The position numbers and the translations under genes are program-made. The notes beneath the pieces are model-generated. The model saw only the letters and a list, made by a program, of their open reading frames with translations, was not told the origin of the DNA and did no database searches. Positions 1 through 17,679 of a DNA stretch of 64,000 nt are shown here, one piece after another; positions within the stretch are counted from its first letter, which is position 1, and each line of letters opens with the position of its first letter. Origin of the DNA: Elysia chlorotica (lineage: Eukaryota > Mollusca > Gastropoda > Plakobranchidae); assembly GCA_003991915.1 (NCBI GenBank), contig RQTK01000168.1:256434-320433 (forward strand). The letters are read 5' to 3'.

Positions 1-18
1 NNNNNNNNNNNNNNNNNN
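1..18. other. Assembly gap (Ns)
   Basis: The window opens with 18 unknown bases directly against an AG dinucleotide tract, so the contig probably broke in that repeat. Confidence 0.95.
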
Positions 19-84
<66 letters not shown>

Positions 85-90
85 AGAGGG
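19..90. repeat. (AG)n microsatellite
   Basis: About 60 bases of perfect AG repeat followed by a degenerate purine tail. It flanks the gap and has no coding content. Confidence 0.95.
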
Positions 91-1380
91 ACAGAGAGGT
101 AAAGAGAGAGAAATATATAATTCCCGGATACGCTGCACTTATTATGAAAGTGCTTATTATGGACTTATTTTGAAAGGGAGCGGCATGCAAGTGTCAAGAA
201 CATTTCGTGATTTTGTTGGTTTATTGGGTCAACATTATCTTTTGTCAAAGTCACGTCAAATGGCGGAGAAAATTAAAGCAATCTACTCAATTGGTCATAT
301 GCGATCAATGTACAGCACTGCAATATTGTATAAATATTATTAATAATGCGAAAGGAAAAAAGATTACTCTGGCGTTTATGTCAACTTTTGATAAAGCTAG
401 CTTGACGTAAAGAGACGAGATGGCATAATGGTAATATATAAATCACTCAAGGCCTATTTTTATACCCGACCTCGACAATATGCCGATTTCAATAGCGTTT
501 AGCGGAACTTTTTATTAAATCCAAGCCATGAGCTTACATTCGTGTATTGAAAAATATATCTCAAGATGAACGACATAGGTGCAGTACTTTCATTCAACAC
601 CTAGTCGGGGAAGAGAGGGTGCTCTAGAGTATAGTGCGTACTTTCTATTCAGGGAATTCCCAGTTCGATCCTTGTTTCCTGCTGATTGATGTCAGTATAA
701 GATCAATAAGACAAAATCATGATATTCCTACTCTATCACAACAAAATACAGTCATGTAGTCTGAAAACTGCGCAAATAAATGTGTCTAATAATAGACACA
801 AACAGTTAAGACACTAAACCGTGTAAGTACAACGTCGCAGTAAATGATAACTCGTCTTAAGACCTTTTATTCGCATATCTTAAGAGTTGTAAGTTAACTA
901 CTTACGACCCTATGAAACCTTGTCGTTGGCAAATTTGATAGTACATATGTTTATGGACAAAAGACAAAAAAACCAAACAGGACTTGAAATAAAGTGGATA
1001 ATAAATTTTTTTAAAGTATGACACAACAAAGTAGCATTGAACACTAAACAAAAATTATGCTTAAACAATTACAACAAATGCATAAGAAAAAGGAAGAACA
1101 GAAATATAGAAAAAAAAATGTTACAAAGAAACATTAACATTTTAAAATAAGAAATACGACAAGGTATTCATAATTTAGCTTATTACAAAGAACGTATTTT
1201 AGATTATAGAGGTCATGTATGACAAACTCCTCGAAACTACGTTGTGCTCCTAATTTTTTTTTCAGATAGAAAACTCACAGAAAAACCGTTACAAAGGCCT
1301 CGTGTGGCAACTGCTTGAACCTAGTAAAGATATTTCAATACAGTGGCATGTTTAAATCTTTTCATAATTATGCCGTAGCT
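91..1380. other. Non-genic stretch
   Basis: AT-rich sequence with many stops in all frames. A 67-codon open frame near its start shows no recognisable domain. No RNA gene or transposon was recognised. Confidence 0.5.
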
Positions 1381-1381
1381 C

Positions 1382-6790
<5,409 letters not shown>

Positions 6791-6796
6791 AGTAAC

Positions 6797-6800
6797 GTCG

Positions 6801-6882
<82 letters not shown>

Positions 6883-6898
6883 GTCTGTGTCTGTGTCT

Positions 6899-6938
<40 letters not shown>

Positions 6939-6950
6939 CTCTCTCTCGTT
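6797..6950. repeat. (TCTG)n / (TC)n compound microsatellite
   Basis: About 85 bases of TCTG tetranucleotide pass through GTCTGT hexamers into a TC tract. Both strands give open frames, but they encode only periodic peptides. Confidence 0.95.
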
Positions 6951-7122
6951 CTCTATCAATATATCTCTCTATCTTTCAAAGCTCTTCTCTCTCTCTCTTT
7001 CTCTCTCGTTCTCTATCAATCTATCTCTCTATCTTTCGACGCTCTTCTACACGTTCTATCTTGATCACACGAATGCACCCCACTCTTCTACACGTTCTAT
7101 CTTGATCACACGAATGCACCCA
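6945..7122. repeat. Two nested direct repeats beside the TC tract
   Basis: Two successive tandem duplications. A unit of about 60 bases (CTCGTTCTCTATCAAT to ATCTTTC) occurs at about 6945-7000 and again at about 7005-7038. A unit of about 39 bases starting CTCTTCTACACGTTC occurs at about 7042-7081 and about 7082-7120. Copies within each pair are almost identical, so these are recent duplications next to an unstable microsatellite. Confidence 0.8.
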
Positions 7123-10100
7123 CTTACCCCCCCCCCAGTCCCTGTCTATTTCCCAGGAGCACGGTGAATAGGTACCAGTAGCTAGATAAGAAAGTACGAG
7201 CATTCTCAAGCTTGTAACACAGTGAATTACTGTACTGTCTTTCCTAAATGGGTAATGTTTTTTTTTTGTGTGCATTTAAACCACAGGATACGCATTGCAG
7301 AGAATGCAAGTAAGAGCAAAATAAAGATTAATAAAATAAGCAGTAAAATGTTGAAAAAAGTATTAAAACCGAGCTTTTATTGTAAGCACTCGATAAATTT
7401 GTTCATAATAAAATAGTCGCTCAATCATGAAAATTCAACTGCAACCATGAATAGGTAGAACCATTACGTCAGAATTTAACGAGTCATCTTAAATCTATAA
7501 CACTCCACCAATCATTCTAAATTTTAAAATATGACCTGCAATTATTGTGCTAATATATTTCATATTGATCAAAAAATGCACACTGATTTCTCAAACTATG
7601 AGAACATAAAATATAATCAGAGCAATAAGAATCGCACATTGTACCGATAGTTGAGTGGTCATGAAGGCTTCAACATCAACAATTCTTTGATCATTGAAGG
7701 CATGTAAACCAAAAAAAAAAAGACGATTATGAAACTCACCAATGGAATAGATAGTAGCATTTACAACACTTACATTGTTCGCGAGAGACGCAATCTTTTA
7801 GATTTTCAAGCAATTATTATTATAAATAATGTTATACCTATACATGTATTACTTATTAAATCCCACTGAAAATTAAAGTTTTACAAAACTAAGGAAAAGA
7901 TCCTTCCTTGTTAAACGATTAATACAATTATTTGTTAATTTTATTATAATGTTTTTTTTGTGCGTCTAGGATACTTAAAACAACAGGATGCGTATTAAAT
8001 AATCTCGAGATATTTGAGATTTATTGAGAAGACAGAGATGGACAACTTTTACATACAGTGTGCCGTTATAACGAGGAATTTGCAAGCGATAAGAGTACAC
8101 AACTCTGAGATATAAACACGCCAAACTGCTCAGGTCTTGGGGCACAAAAAAAATAGAGAGGTTGGTTGTGAGGTAATGTATTTTCTCGACAGTCTATAAG
8201 ATAAGGGAGCAAAGCGGTATTCTAATTCTATAAAGATTATGTTGTTTGTGTATTAAAAGCATTCATTTGTTGTATATCTAGTAATCTAGCTGTCTCTATA
8301 TAATTACGAACCCCCATAAAAATTCGCGTTTCCTAATGTCTGGAACAAAAATAAATTTCAAAACCCTGGAGCTGTAAGAAAAACACGAAAATTTGCAAGT
8401 TAAAATCTTCTGATATAATCCATTTACAAAGCAATGACTTTATGTTCTTTCATTGAAAGAGAACAGTGGTTGTTCACGATCGCGACTGTGGTTATGACCA
8501 TCACCGGTTCAACAACATAAACTCATTTAGAAAAAAAAGAAAGCCCTAGCAAATGATCAGAAAATCCTGATATTTTGCACTTACCAGTTCTGTTTGGTGT
8601 CTGCTTGTTCGAAGGTTTTTACTCGGACTAAATCCAGTAATGGTAATCCATTATGTCTATGTGTTATTCCCTATAATCACGATTTTCACTTGCATTTAGG
8701 TTGGCATATTGGATGAACCTCTTCTCACATTATAGTCACAACATGAGTTATACCACTTTTTACCATACAACTATGTTGCCTTTTTATCTTTAGTAACCCA
8801 CAAAGACAGACACAGTTTAAATTATTAAAAATCTTTGCAATAAGGAAATACTAGTAAAAATGGGTTTCAATGGACAAAATAAAAATAAAATAACAACTTA
8901 TTCAGTTAACTAAAAACACTTTAAAACTTTTAATATTCTGGTCCTCAAGTTCAGAAAAAACAATCCATTCTATCTGCGGCAGTACACAAATAATTGTCAA
9001 ATGTTTATCTCGATCTATTAGCACAGCAGCAGGAAATCGATCAAGTCTACATTGTCCTCATCCCTGAGACAATACAAGGATCTAAGATTATCGGCACCCT
9101 TCCAGGCCCCACTTATGTCGCCGGTTGCTATTTGCTCTGATTATTATTTTCTCCAACAACTTGTCAAGTCCCATGAGTTAAGGGACAAGGGGGGCGGTCG
9201 GCTTTACCCCGGCCTGAGGAGAAGGAAGGGATTAATTCATACCTCGCGCTGAGCGCAACGGCCCAGAACTGCGTCAAAGATGTTTGAAAACCACTAGATA
9301 GCCCACCTCGCCTTTTCATCCATCTATATCTTTTAACTCACTAACGATTTCCACATTCGTTTCTCTTTACAAATCGAAAGAAAACTTCGGTACATTACTT
9401 TTACATCCTCTGCACAGTATTTTTCTTTTAACTCGGGCAACTTTAAACCGAGGAAAGAAACGAAAACAGCATATCTATCCGTTCATGATCTTTGAATCTA
9501 CAGCACTGACTCGCCAGTGGCCACGGCTGGTCACAGGGGACTTAATCGGTCGCAAGTAAGAAGCAGTTCTGTCAGACATCCAAAGCCACGGGTATGGCTT
9601 CCTTTAATATTTTTACACGAATTTGCCGAGCCGAAGACGTCAGAGCGTTCATAAACCGAAATATGAGACGAACCGAGTCTGTGTACCAGTACCATAGGAC
9701 AAAATGAAGAGGTGGGTAATAAGTAAGAAGACGGAGTACATAATGGACGCCCGAGTGTGACATCTAAATCGAGCGTCTAAATCTTCCTTTTCTTTGTAAT
9801 TACTGGCCGAGTTGCTAAAATAACGCGGAAACCATACTGAAGTAAGTGCAGGGGTATGCGAGAAGCAGCCTTGACTTACGCGTATTTTAGGGGCGGCACG
9901 GACAGGAAGATATAGGTGGATAGAAAGAGAGAAACGGGTCTGATAAGTATTTATAGTGTTAGAAGGCGCGTCAGCAAACTCTTATGGGAAATTGAAATAT
10001 AACAATCTATTGAATTTTAATAAGGAAAACTTTCTTTTGCTTATAAACAGCGAAAGCGACCCCCAGACCCATAAAACAACAAGTAACCAAGAACAACAAC

Positions 10101-10135
10101 AAACAAAAAACAAAAAACAAAAAACAAAAACAAAA
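7123..10135. other. Non-genic stretch
   Basis: AT-rich sequence with no supported exon. A GC-richer patch at 9050-9290 and another at 9540-9760 contain short open frames, including a 37-codon ATG frame at 9596. They have no recognisable motif and no splice context, so I do not call them genes. Confidence 0.4.
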
Positions 10136-10158
10136 ATATCATCAACAACAACAACAGC

Positions 10159-10213
<55 letters not shown>

Positions 10214-10229
10214 GCAACAACAACAATAA

Positions 10230-10261
<32 letters not shown>

Positions 10262-10270
10262 CAATCAATT
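10136..10270. repeat. (CAA)n and (ATCA)n compound microsatellite
   Basis: A CAA tract at about 10139-10228 with ATC and AGC interruptions, then an AATC/ATCA tetranucleotide run at about 10229-10269. The poly-Thr and poly-Val open frames across it are artefacts. Confidence 0.9.
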
Positions 10271-10587
10271 AAACAAACAGAAACCACGACAATATTGTAG
10301 CGAAAGCATACTATGTTTTCTTTCGAGTTAACCACTCGGGTTATCTTTAAGAGCAAAACTTTATATACAGATTTTTTTTTCAGAAACAGCGGTTACAAAG
10401 AAAATGATACATTATTTGTAAAAGTACTATTAGTCTTTAATCATGATCAAATCATTACAGTGCGTTCAGTTTATTTGGAGAAAACACGCCTATCTTATTA
10501 TGTAGCAATATTTTATATGTTCCTAAGGAAACTCCTCCAACAAAGTCTCAGAGCAGGATACCTGGACTTGCCTTGAAAAGAAAAAAA

Positions 10588-10650
10588 AAACATGAGGCGG
10601 CCTGAGCGAGGAGTGAACCCGCAACAATCCGATTAGAAGCTCCCACTCCC
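10588..10650 (-). mobile_element. tRNA-like SINE head fragment
   Basis: Read on the minus strand, this short stretch looks like the 3' half of a tRNA-like sequence: a variable loop, then a B-box-like GGGTTCACTCC segment. No SINE body follows, so it is a truncated copy or a relic of another tRNA-derived family. Confidence 0.3.
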
Positions 10651-10844
10651 TTGAAAAAGAGAGATAGATAAAGAAAAGACAAAAAGCAACAACTGTTAAA
10701 AAAGAACAACACACAAACTAACAAAGAAACAAAACAAAATTTGGTACTATAATTATTTTCTCTACTTTACAATCAATGTAATTTGCTGAACATTATTAAA
10801 GACATCCTTTTAGACTTATGTTCCCCTTGGCGAATTGGGGAGGG

Positions 10845-11130
10845 GGGGGGGCGTGGTGCGACTTATCTCAAGTGGTAGAGCGTTGGTCTGCAGATCAGGA
10901 GGTCCGAGGTTCGTATCCCTCGATCGACGGATTAATTTGTCCGATTTAATCCTCTGTCACTGGATGGGTCGGTGTCAGTATAACGTGGCTGGCTGAGACA
11001 GGAGTGATGGTATCCCCGCCCTATCTCGTGTGCGGCAGCACATAAAATTGTCAAACGTCAGTCTTGGGGCCCGTCCACAACAAGGCCAAAATACAGTGCT
11101 GCCGTTAGACGTTAAACCAATTCAACTAAC
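10845..11130 (+). mobile_element. tRNA-derived SINE, near full length
   Basis: It begins with a G-rich start, then a tRNA-like head: an A-box-like CTCAAGTGGTAGAGCG and a B-box-like GGTTCGTATCC. The shared body follows, with TCGGTGTCAGTATAA, GGCTGAGACAGGAGT, GGCAGCACATAAAATTGTC and CTTGGGGCCCGTCCACAA, and then the GACGTTAAACCAA tail. It matches the copies at 14070, 41695 and 55559. It is presumably moved by a LINE and is not expressed as protein. Confidence 0.85.
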
Positions 11131-11359
11131 CCTCCCTCCCCCTTTGGCAAAGCTTCAGGGTGTACTAAGTACGTGTACAATGTATTGCGTATCCAAACCC
11201 AGTAGGTAATGTACTTGTACCCAACCAAGTCTTCCGACCGTGAAGCCAAAGGTACCGATAATTCTGCATACTTATTTACGTAACCCATACAAGCCAACGC
11301 TTGATTTAGTGGAACGGATAAAAATAAGTGACACGGTTTCATGGAGACACGGAGAGAGC

Positions 11360-11364
11360 TAGAG

Positions 11365-11434
<70 letters not shown>

Positions 11435-11580
11435 AAGAAGCGTGAATTAGTGGGGAGATAAAAAGAGATGAATGGAAGGAGAGGGAGAAAGAGAGAAGGA
11501 GAGACAGAGTGACAAAGAGGGGGTAGAGGGAGATAGAGAAAGAGACAGAGAGTAAGAGAGAGAAGGAGAGATAGAAAGAG
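11360..11580. repeat. (GA)n-(TA)n-(GA)n compound repeat
   Basis: GA repeat, a TA repeat of about 20 bases, another GA repeat, then a long degenerate purine-rich stretch. No coding content. Confidence 0.9.
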
Positions 11581-11984
11581 GTGTGATTAAGAGTTGGAAG
11601 TTATGAAAATTTTAAGGAATGTCGGTACTTAAGACTTTTGTATCAGATTTCAAATTCACAAGTGCCATATTGTGCGATTCTTTCACCCGATTGTCATTTC
11701 GGTAAGAATACCTATGGTCTAGTTTGATTCGCCGGTACTAGATCACTTGACATAAAGAGTCTAACTTTCAAAAACTACCGATTATCTGTTTCGATGTCTA
11801 TAGCTATTTAAACTGGATGCATTAGTGAAATCAAGTAGAAGTTAAATACCAATGATTTTTTAATACCTTTTTTCAGGCTCTTAAATACATTAAATATACA
11901 TGTACGCTTTAATTCTATTTCTTATCTCATTCTATTACTATATGCCTCTCCATCTCCCCCCTTTCATGTCTATAGTATCTATGC

Positions 11985-12182
11985 GTCTCCGCGGTTCGAA
12001 TCTTACGATCGGTCAAAAATGTATTTGTCCGCTTTTGTCTCTTTCTGGTTGGATCGGTTTCAGTATAATGTGACTGGCCTCCTCGCCATGTCTAGTGTGT
12101 AGCGGAACATACAATTTCAGACATCAGCTTGGAGCCCGTCTACAATATATCCTATTTAGCGCTAAACTCGGACGTGAAGTAA
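11985..12182 (+). mobile_element. tRNA-derived SINE, diverged copy
   Basis: Starts at the B-box-like GCGGTTCGAATCTTACG. The order of body blocks matches the family: a cognate of TCAGTATAATGTGACTGGC, a decayed GCGGAACATACAATTTCAGACATCAG, then GGAGCCCGTCTACAATATA. The A-box half of the head is missing and the tail is worn, so this is an older insertion than the copy at 10845. Confidence 0.75.
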
Positions 12183-14069
12183 CAAACTCATCACAACTCA
12201 ACGCTTACCCGCCTGCATTATGTTTGTCTGTCTGTACGCCTGTTTGTACTTCTGCCTGTTTCTATTTGTTTTCACAACTACATAACCCATTTTGTCTAAA
12301 ATACACATAACTTTTATCAACAATAAATTAAGATTAAAAAAAAAATAATACTCACTTTTGCAGACATCTTTTGTGTTAATTTTGTGTCAGGAAAATCTTG
12401 GCAAAAATGGATCAATTTTTAGAACTTGTAATCGCTTGTCAGTTAAACCTAATAATACACCGTCTTGCATTCTTGAAGTTTTTTTTATAAATATAACAAT
12501 CGATTAACTAAACAAGGCTGAGAACATTCATTCTACCGAAATTTTGTAAAAGAGTTAACAGTACTTGAGTGCAAGCTTTTATACATGTATAACCAAACGC
12601 AATCTTCATATTACCACACTAATAGACTCATGTTTCACCGAGTAAATGCTAGCATATTTTGGCCAGGCGCCTTGGCTATTCCAAAAGAAAATTAATGTGT
12701 CAACATATAAAAAAAACTTGAATGACACTGTACATGTGTATATACAACAAAACTGAGCGTTCAGGTGCAGTGCTAAAGCCAAGATCTCTGACATTGAAAT
12801 ATTTTACAGATCAGTGAGATCACTAGGTCAGATCTTTCTCTTTCACTTCTTTCTTTTTTTGTTACAAATTTATATACTCTGATTCTTTAAGGCGCTATGA
12901 ATGGGGTGTGCTTTCATTTTCATTGATTACCAACAAAACGGCGTAAAACTTTTCACAGCGAAGAAAGTGAGCAAAGAAAGAGCCGCGCTGTCCTCGAACC
13001 TTAATAGAGCTCTTAATGATAGATGTCAGGGTTGTAGTCATGTATTGGCGAATCGCTTAATTTTTGTGCATGGATGCTTGGGAATAAAGGCATCACAAGT
13101 CGCTAAAAGCACATTCGCCTGCGTGAGGTCTGGCTCTATTCATACAAAATTAACTGGATTCGGTAACAGTCCTGAAAACCTAAACTTCAAGGTGTGCGTA
13201 CGAAATAAAATTATAAAAAAAATGATGTGAACTTAATAAAGACTTCTTGTATGGGCCAAATTCAAATGCAGATTATTTCAGTTTATGCACCACATACCCA
13301 GACCACTGCCTTGCCTTGATATTAGAACTTGGTCTTTATGCAATCGCACGGTGGCTAATAGACATATTAATTACTTTTACATAACTTTATGGTTTTTTTT
13401 AATCGCATCGAAGTCTGTCTATAACAGGCACATATTGATTTGAATATAATTTGTCTAACATGACATGCCATACTGCCTCAAAAGAGTTGCTTAAAATTGT
13501 ATTCACGAAACTTTTACTTCTGTATAACTAGGTAACATGTCTGTCTTTGTATTTTGTTATGGAAGAAGGAAAATCACTTCTGTATTGCCAAATTGCTGCC
13601 ACATATAACATTGGTTCAGGATCGACAGACATCACTCTTGATTGATACTATTACTCTTTTTTTTTTAGATAGCTTTAGTTAAATTTGAAGCCACCTGATC
13701 TTGCAGGCACCAATTTTCACGGCACTTTGCTGTGGGTTGGAAGTCCATCTTGGTCAGTTATGTCCTCAGTTGCTATATTGTTCAGGCTCTATTTTGAAAA
13801 TGTGTCTGCTACGGCCTCTCTTCGGTATTTGTTCCCCCGCTAATTTTCTACATTTTCCTCTGATAACATAATTGAATAATTCTCTGTGAAGTCCAGATAG
13901 AGATAAACCACTTTCGTTAGCAATTTGTTTGTACGTGTACACTTGTTCTACTTATTGGTACGAGTATAACGTGCATTACATAACAATTTAAAGTGGCAGC
14001 TTGCGATAAATAACAACCTATTGTTGACTCCTTGGGTATGAAAGTATAAGCACACGTTGAATTGAGTGA
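12183..14069. other. Non-genic stretch with an unassigned 109-codon ORF
   Basis: The plus-strand frame at 12901-13230 is the longest non-repetitive open frame in the first 17 kb. It has several Cys residues and a basic C-terminal end but no domain I recognise and no convincing splice or promoter context. I regard it as probable chance. The rest is AT-rich sequence without recognisable elements. Confidence 0.35.
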
Positions 14070-14322
14070 GCTAAGCGTCCAACGTGATGATCTATATTGT
14101 GGACGGGCTCCAAGGCTGAATTTTGGCAATTGCCCGTGCTGCCGCACACGGGACAGACAAGGCAGGGAGATCTGAACTACTGTCATAGCCGCTCACATTA
14201 TATTGACACCGACGCCATCAGTTGTGGACGAAATCAGGCAAAACAAATTTTGCCGATTGTGGGATTCGAAGCGCAGACCTTAGGAGGTTCCGATCTAGAG
14301 ACCAACGCTCTACCAGTTCGTA
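14070..14322 (-). mobile_element. tRNA-derived SINE, near full length
   Basis: A minus-strand copy of the same family. In plus orientation it shows GCGTCCAACGTGATG (tail), ATTGTGGACGGGCTCCAAG, GCTGCCGCACACGGGACAG, ACATTATATTGACACCGAC, then the tRNA-like head with GGGATTCGAA and CCAACGCTCTACCAG. The A and B boxes are both still readable. Confidence 0.8.
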
Positions 14323-15340
14323 ATTAAAGTACCTCTCTCTTTATAAACGTACCATCTGCATGAATGAAATATCGCAAAATCGTCCCAGTTTGAGAAAACT
14401 ATCAAGATTTGTCCCGCATTATCTAAAGCATGTTTGGACATTACATTTTAATACAATGAAACGAGGTACATCGGAAGCACGCAATAAATCAATCGATTTC
14501 CACTAGAGAGAAAGGCTTATTATGCCAACAACAGGGAGACTTCAATGTCGACATAACTGCGACAGATAACTACTAAACTCTTTTAAGCTGATTATCAACA
14601 CCTTCCAAAGGCGCCCTCCGTTCTGAAATATTTCACGCATTCGATATCCACACAGGAAAAGGGCCTCCTCTTGCCATTGTTTAAACTTGTATTGATAGAT
14701 GATAAGAGCTGTGACAATAGACACAGGCCAGGGCACAAATCTCGTGCTATGTGCCCTCGCTGCCCTCGCTCAAAGCTTCTTTGTTCTTAGCAATCAAGAG
14801 CGCCGGGTGGGATTTTCTTTCAAGTTCAGCTCTACACTCTTAAATCTAGGGCCTTACATGTAAGCTACGTCGTTAGACATAGAATGTATTCAACAGCCTT
14901 TAATGTGTAAAGTACTTCTGTAATAAAATTTCAAATATGTTGCAAACGCTCTTTTGCTACAAAACTATCAATTTATATTTAAGATATTTTTGTAGAGCTC
15001 CCTGCTTGGTTACTTTAGTTGCATATAAGCATGTTTTAAGATGGACTGGGTTTAAACCCTTTCAGAAAAATAAACAGTTTTTAAATCCGTGGTTATTAAA
15101 ATGCGGATACATTTCCTTAATATTTAAAGTTTGAAAAATGAATGTCTTTGATTGAACATACCATCAATTGGTAGGCTAACTAATAGCTAAAAATATGTGA
15201 CCGAGAGAAAACTTTATTTTCAACAAGGGCAGCTTTTGACCGCGTACCACTGTCCCATGTCCAAATAATTTTCAATTTTTATATGTAATTTTGTCACGAT
15301 ATAAAGTTGTGTACAATAAAATGATGGATCACTAAAGCTT
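14323..15340. other. Non-genic stretch
   Basis: AT-rich, with no supported exon, RNA gene or repeat unit. The short open frames at 14542-14736 and 14937-15134 have no recognisable motif. Confidence 0.4.
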
Positions 15341-15412
15341 GACGTGCTCAACAACACGACAGAGCGTTGGATTTACGAATGGGGTGTCAGTGGTTCAATC
15401 CTCAACATGACA
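15341..15412 (+). mobile_element. Possible tRNA-like SINE head
   Basis: An A-box-like stretch near CAGAGCGTTGG and a B-box-like GGTTCAATCCTC sit at tRNA-like spacing. The family body does not follow, so this may be a truncated or different SINE. It lacks the clear cloverleaf of a functional tRNA gene. Confidence 0.3.
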
Positions 15413-15954
15413 ACGAATTTTTGGGAAATTTAATGAACGTTAAAACTAACCAAAGACTGCTTAACTCATATGCGTAGGCACTACGTATAACCTCTCATCC
15501 TCCTCCTACTCCTGTTCGTTGTCATCGTCGTCGTCGTCCTCCTCCGAAATTAAACATATTAACATTTGTTTTTAACATGGACATCTATCACATTGCCAAT
15601 ATTTAAGCAGGAACAACCATGACAGAGCCATCATTATATTCTTATACTCGCGCGCTCTCCTGATTTACCCCCCCCCCCTTTTCCCCCCACACCCAAGAAA
15701 ATTTATACTTCTTAGCACTGGTTAGAAAGAGGCTTGATTTAAATAAAATAACTTCAGTGGCAGAATTGTATATTCTGGAGCATACAAGAAAGTTCAACCT
15801 CTTCAATGGGTTGAGTTAGTTTTTAAAGGTCCAGCAGCAGCAGCAAGGTTATATTTAGATGGATCCCCAAGTTCTCTATAGTTTTCTGGGTTTAAAGTCT
15901 CCTAGGTTCCCCTGAGGGATCCTATACGGCGAAAATGGGCCCCCAAGAATAACG

Positions 15955-16115
15955 CCTGACATTGTGCTGCCACACAGAGACAGTGCGTGGATACCAGGAC
16001 TCTTGCCTGAGCTGGTCAAATTGTAGGCCTACAGACACTGACTCTGCCAGTAGGGGACGAAATCGACCCCCCCCCACACTCACACACACACCCACCCTCG
16101 AATCCCCGATTTCAA
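15955..16115 (-). mobile_element. tRNA-derived SINE fragment
   Basis: The minus-strand body is recognisable from TGCTGCCACACAGAGACAG, GGATACCAGGACTCTTGCCTGAG and GCCAGTAGGGGACGAAATCG, followed by a B-box-like CTCGAATCCCC. The tail half is missing. A C-run and CA repeat have expanded inside the head. Confidence 0.6.
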
Positions 16116-17231
16116 TGAGGAGAGGACCTTTTACAGATGATCCTAAACAGAAACGGAGAAACTAACATATGGCACACAGAGACAAATCAAAGAGTAAAAA
16201 AAAGGGATTCTGAATAAATGTGACAGTTATTTCCCTTAGAGCCTCTGTATTTCACTGCAACGTACATAAACAAAACCCCCACAGACATTACATACACTTA
16301 TTATACATTTAAAATAAAAAACAAACAAATACAAGATTTCTCAAATTGTATTGCCTGTAGAGAAAGCAATGGCAGCAGTTTGGTCTTTTAATCACAGTTT
16401 ACATATCAAAATTAAACATAAAAGCAAACCATTTTTTTGGGAGAAATACTTATTGAATTTAATATAGTTTCAGCAGATCAGAACATCATTTTCAGGTAAA
16501 GAACATTTTGTTTCCCTAAACACAAAGCAAAGAAAATATGAAAACTACATCCATATGAAACAAAAAATGTTAATTCTAACGAATCAATTTATAAAAAAAA
16601 AAGATTGATATCATAGAACAAAATTTTAAAAAAAAAGGAATCTCTACTTCACCTGATACAGAGAAAATACACTAAAGATAACATTAAAAAAACAACACAG
16701 TTAAGGCCTATACAAAAAGCCAATTTATTTGTTGTAAGTTAACCAAGTATGCTGTTCACAACGAAAAAGTAGTTCAAGAAATTGATGAACTCTTCAGATG
16801 TCTCTATTTATTAACTATGTCTCTATTTTGAATCGGTTATAATAAAACAAGCTAGTTGCTTTGCCACAAATTTAATGTATTGTTGAATGAAAAAAAATAT
16901 GAAAGAAAGCAACAGTTATACACTTTTAAGAAATATCTTTCTTTGTTAGTATCTTTCCCACTCTCAAAAGCGATAAAGGTTTTATTTTATTTATATTACA
17001 ATCAGATATGAATGGGAAAGAAAAGTTGACCAACATTTTATAGATAAAACGTTTAGTGTCATCTTTTACCGTGGAATTGTGCGGTGCAATATAACGGTTT
17101 TTAGCATAAGTGAGTGAGCAGCAGTAATCTCTTACATTTGTAAATTTATATATGCCTTTTTCTTTCCTCTTAAAAGAAGTGAATTATACAATCCGCCCTG
17201 TTGGGCTATACCAAGCAGTGATGTTTACAGT
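16116..17231. other. 3' flank of BBOF1
   Basis: AT-rich sequence downstream of the BBOF1 stop codon on the minus strand. It should contain the 3' UTR. Several TTTATT motifs on the plus strand (AATAAA on the minus strand), for example around 16980-16992, could serve as polyadenylation signals, but the site cannot be fixed from sequence. Confidence 0.4.
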
Positions 17232-17340
17232 TTATATAGTGACTTGTGGCTCAATGAGACCATGTTTCTGTAGCTGTGAGACCATGTCCAGCTGTGCTTG
17301 GGTCAAAAACACCTGACTGCGCTCCCCATCAATGTCATCA
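17232..17340 (-). CDS. BBOF1: BBOF1 terminal coding exon
   Basis: Acceptor TTTTCAAAG, then codons for DDIDGERSQVF and a short amphipathic end closing with EPQVTI and TAA. It enters in phase 2 and joins exon 12 cleanly. An alternative reading runs upstream into the intron, but that would ignore the good acceptor. Confidence 0.8.
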
Positions 17341-17598
17341 CTTTGAAAAAAAAAAGATAAAAAGCAAAATAGAAATGTTATAGACTTTGATCTCGGAATA
17401 ATAGGCAATGGCATATTTAAAACATTTCTCAATAAAAGAAACATAAGTCAAATAAAAAAAAGGTAGTGTGCACTATGTGTTCACTAATTTCCCAAGGTTG
17501 TATTCTTCTTACAACAAGGTGATATATTCCTGGAAAATAATAACAATGAGAGTAGCAGCAGCATCTGCAACAGTAGCAGCTGTAATAGTAGGATAATT

Positions 17599-17679
<81 letters not shown>

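Noticed and set aside
9596-9709. 37-codon ORF in a GC-richer patch
   Set aside because: Too short, with no motif or neighbour to support it.
10136-10270. CRISPR-like or regularly spaced repeat array
   Set aside because: It is an eukaryotic microsatellite without spacers; no CRISPR array exists in the window.
10845-11130. A functional tRNA gene
   Set aside because: The tRNA-like part continues directly into the SINE body shared by many copies, so it is a retroposon head.
12901-13230. 109-codon plus-strand open frame
   Set aside because: No recognisable domain, no splice context and no codon pattern that sets it apart; probably chance. It is noted in the non-genic entry.
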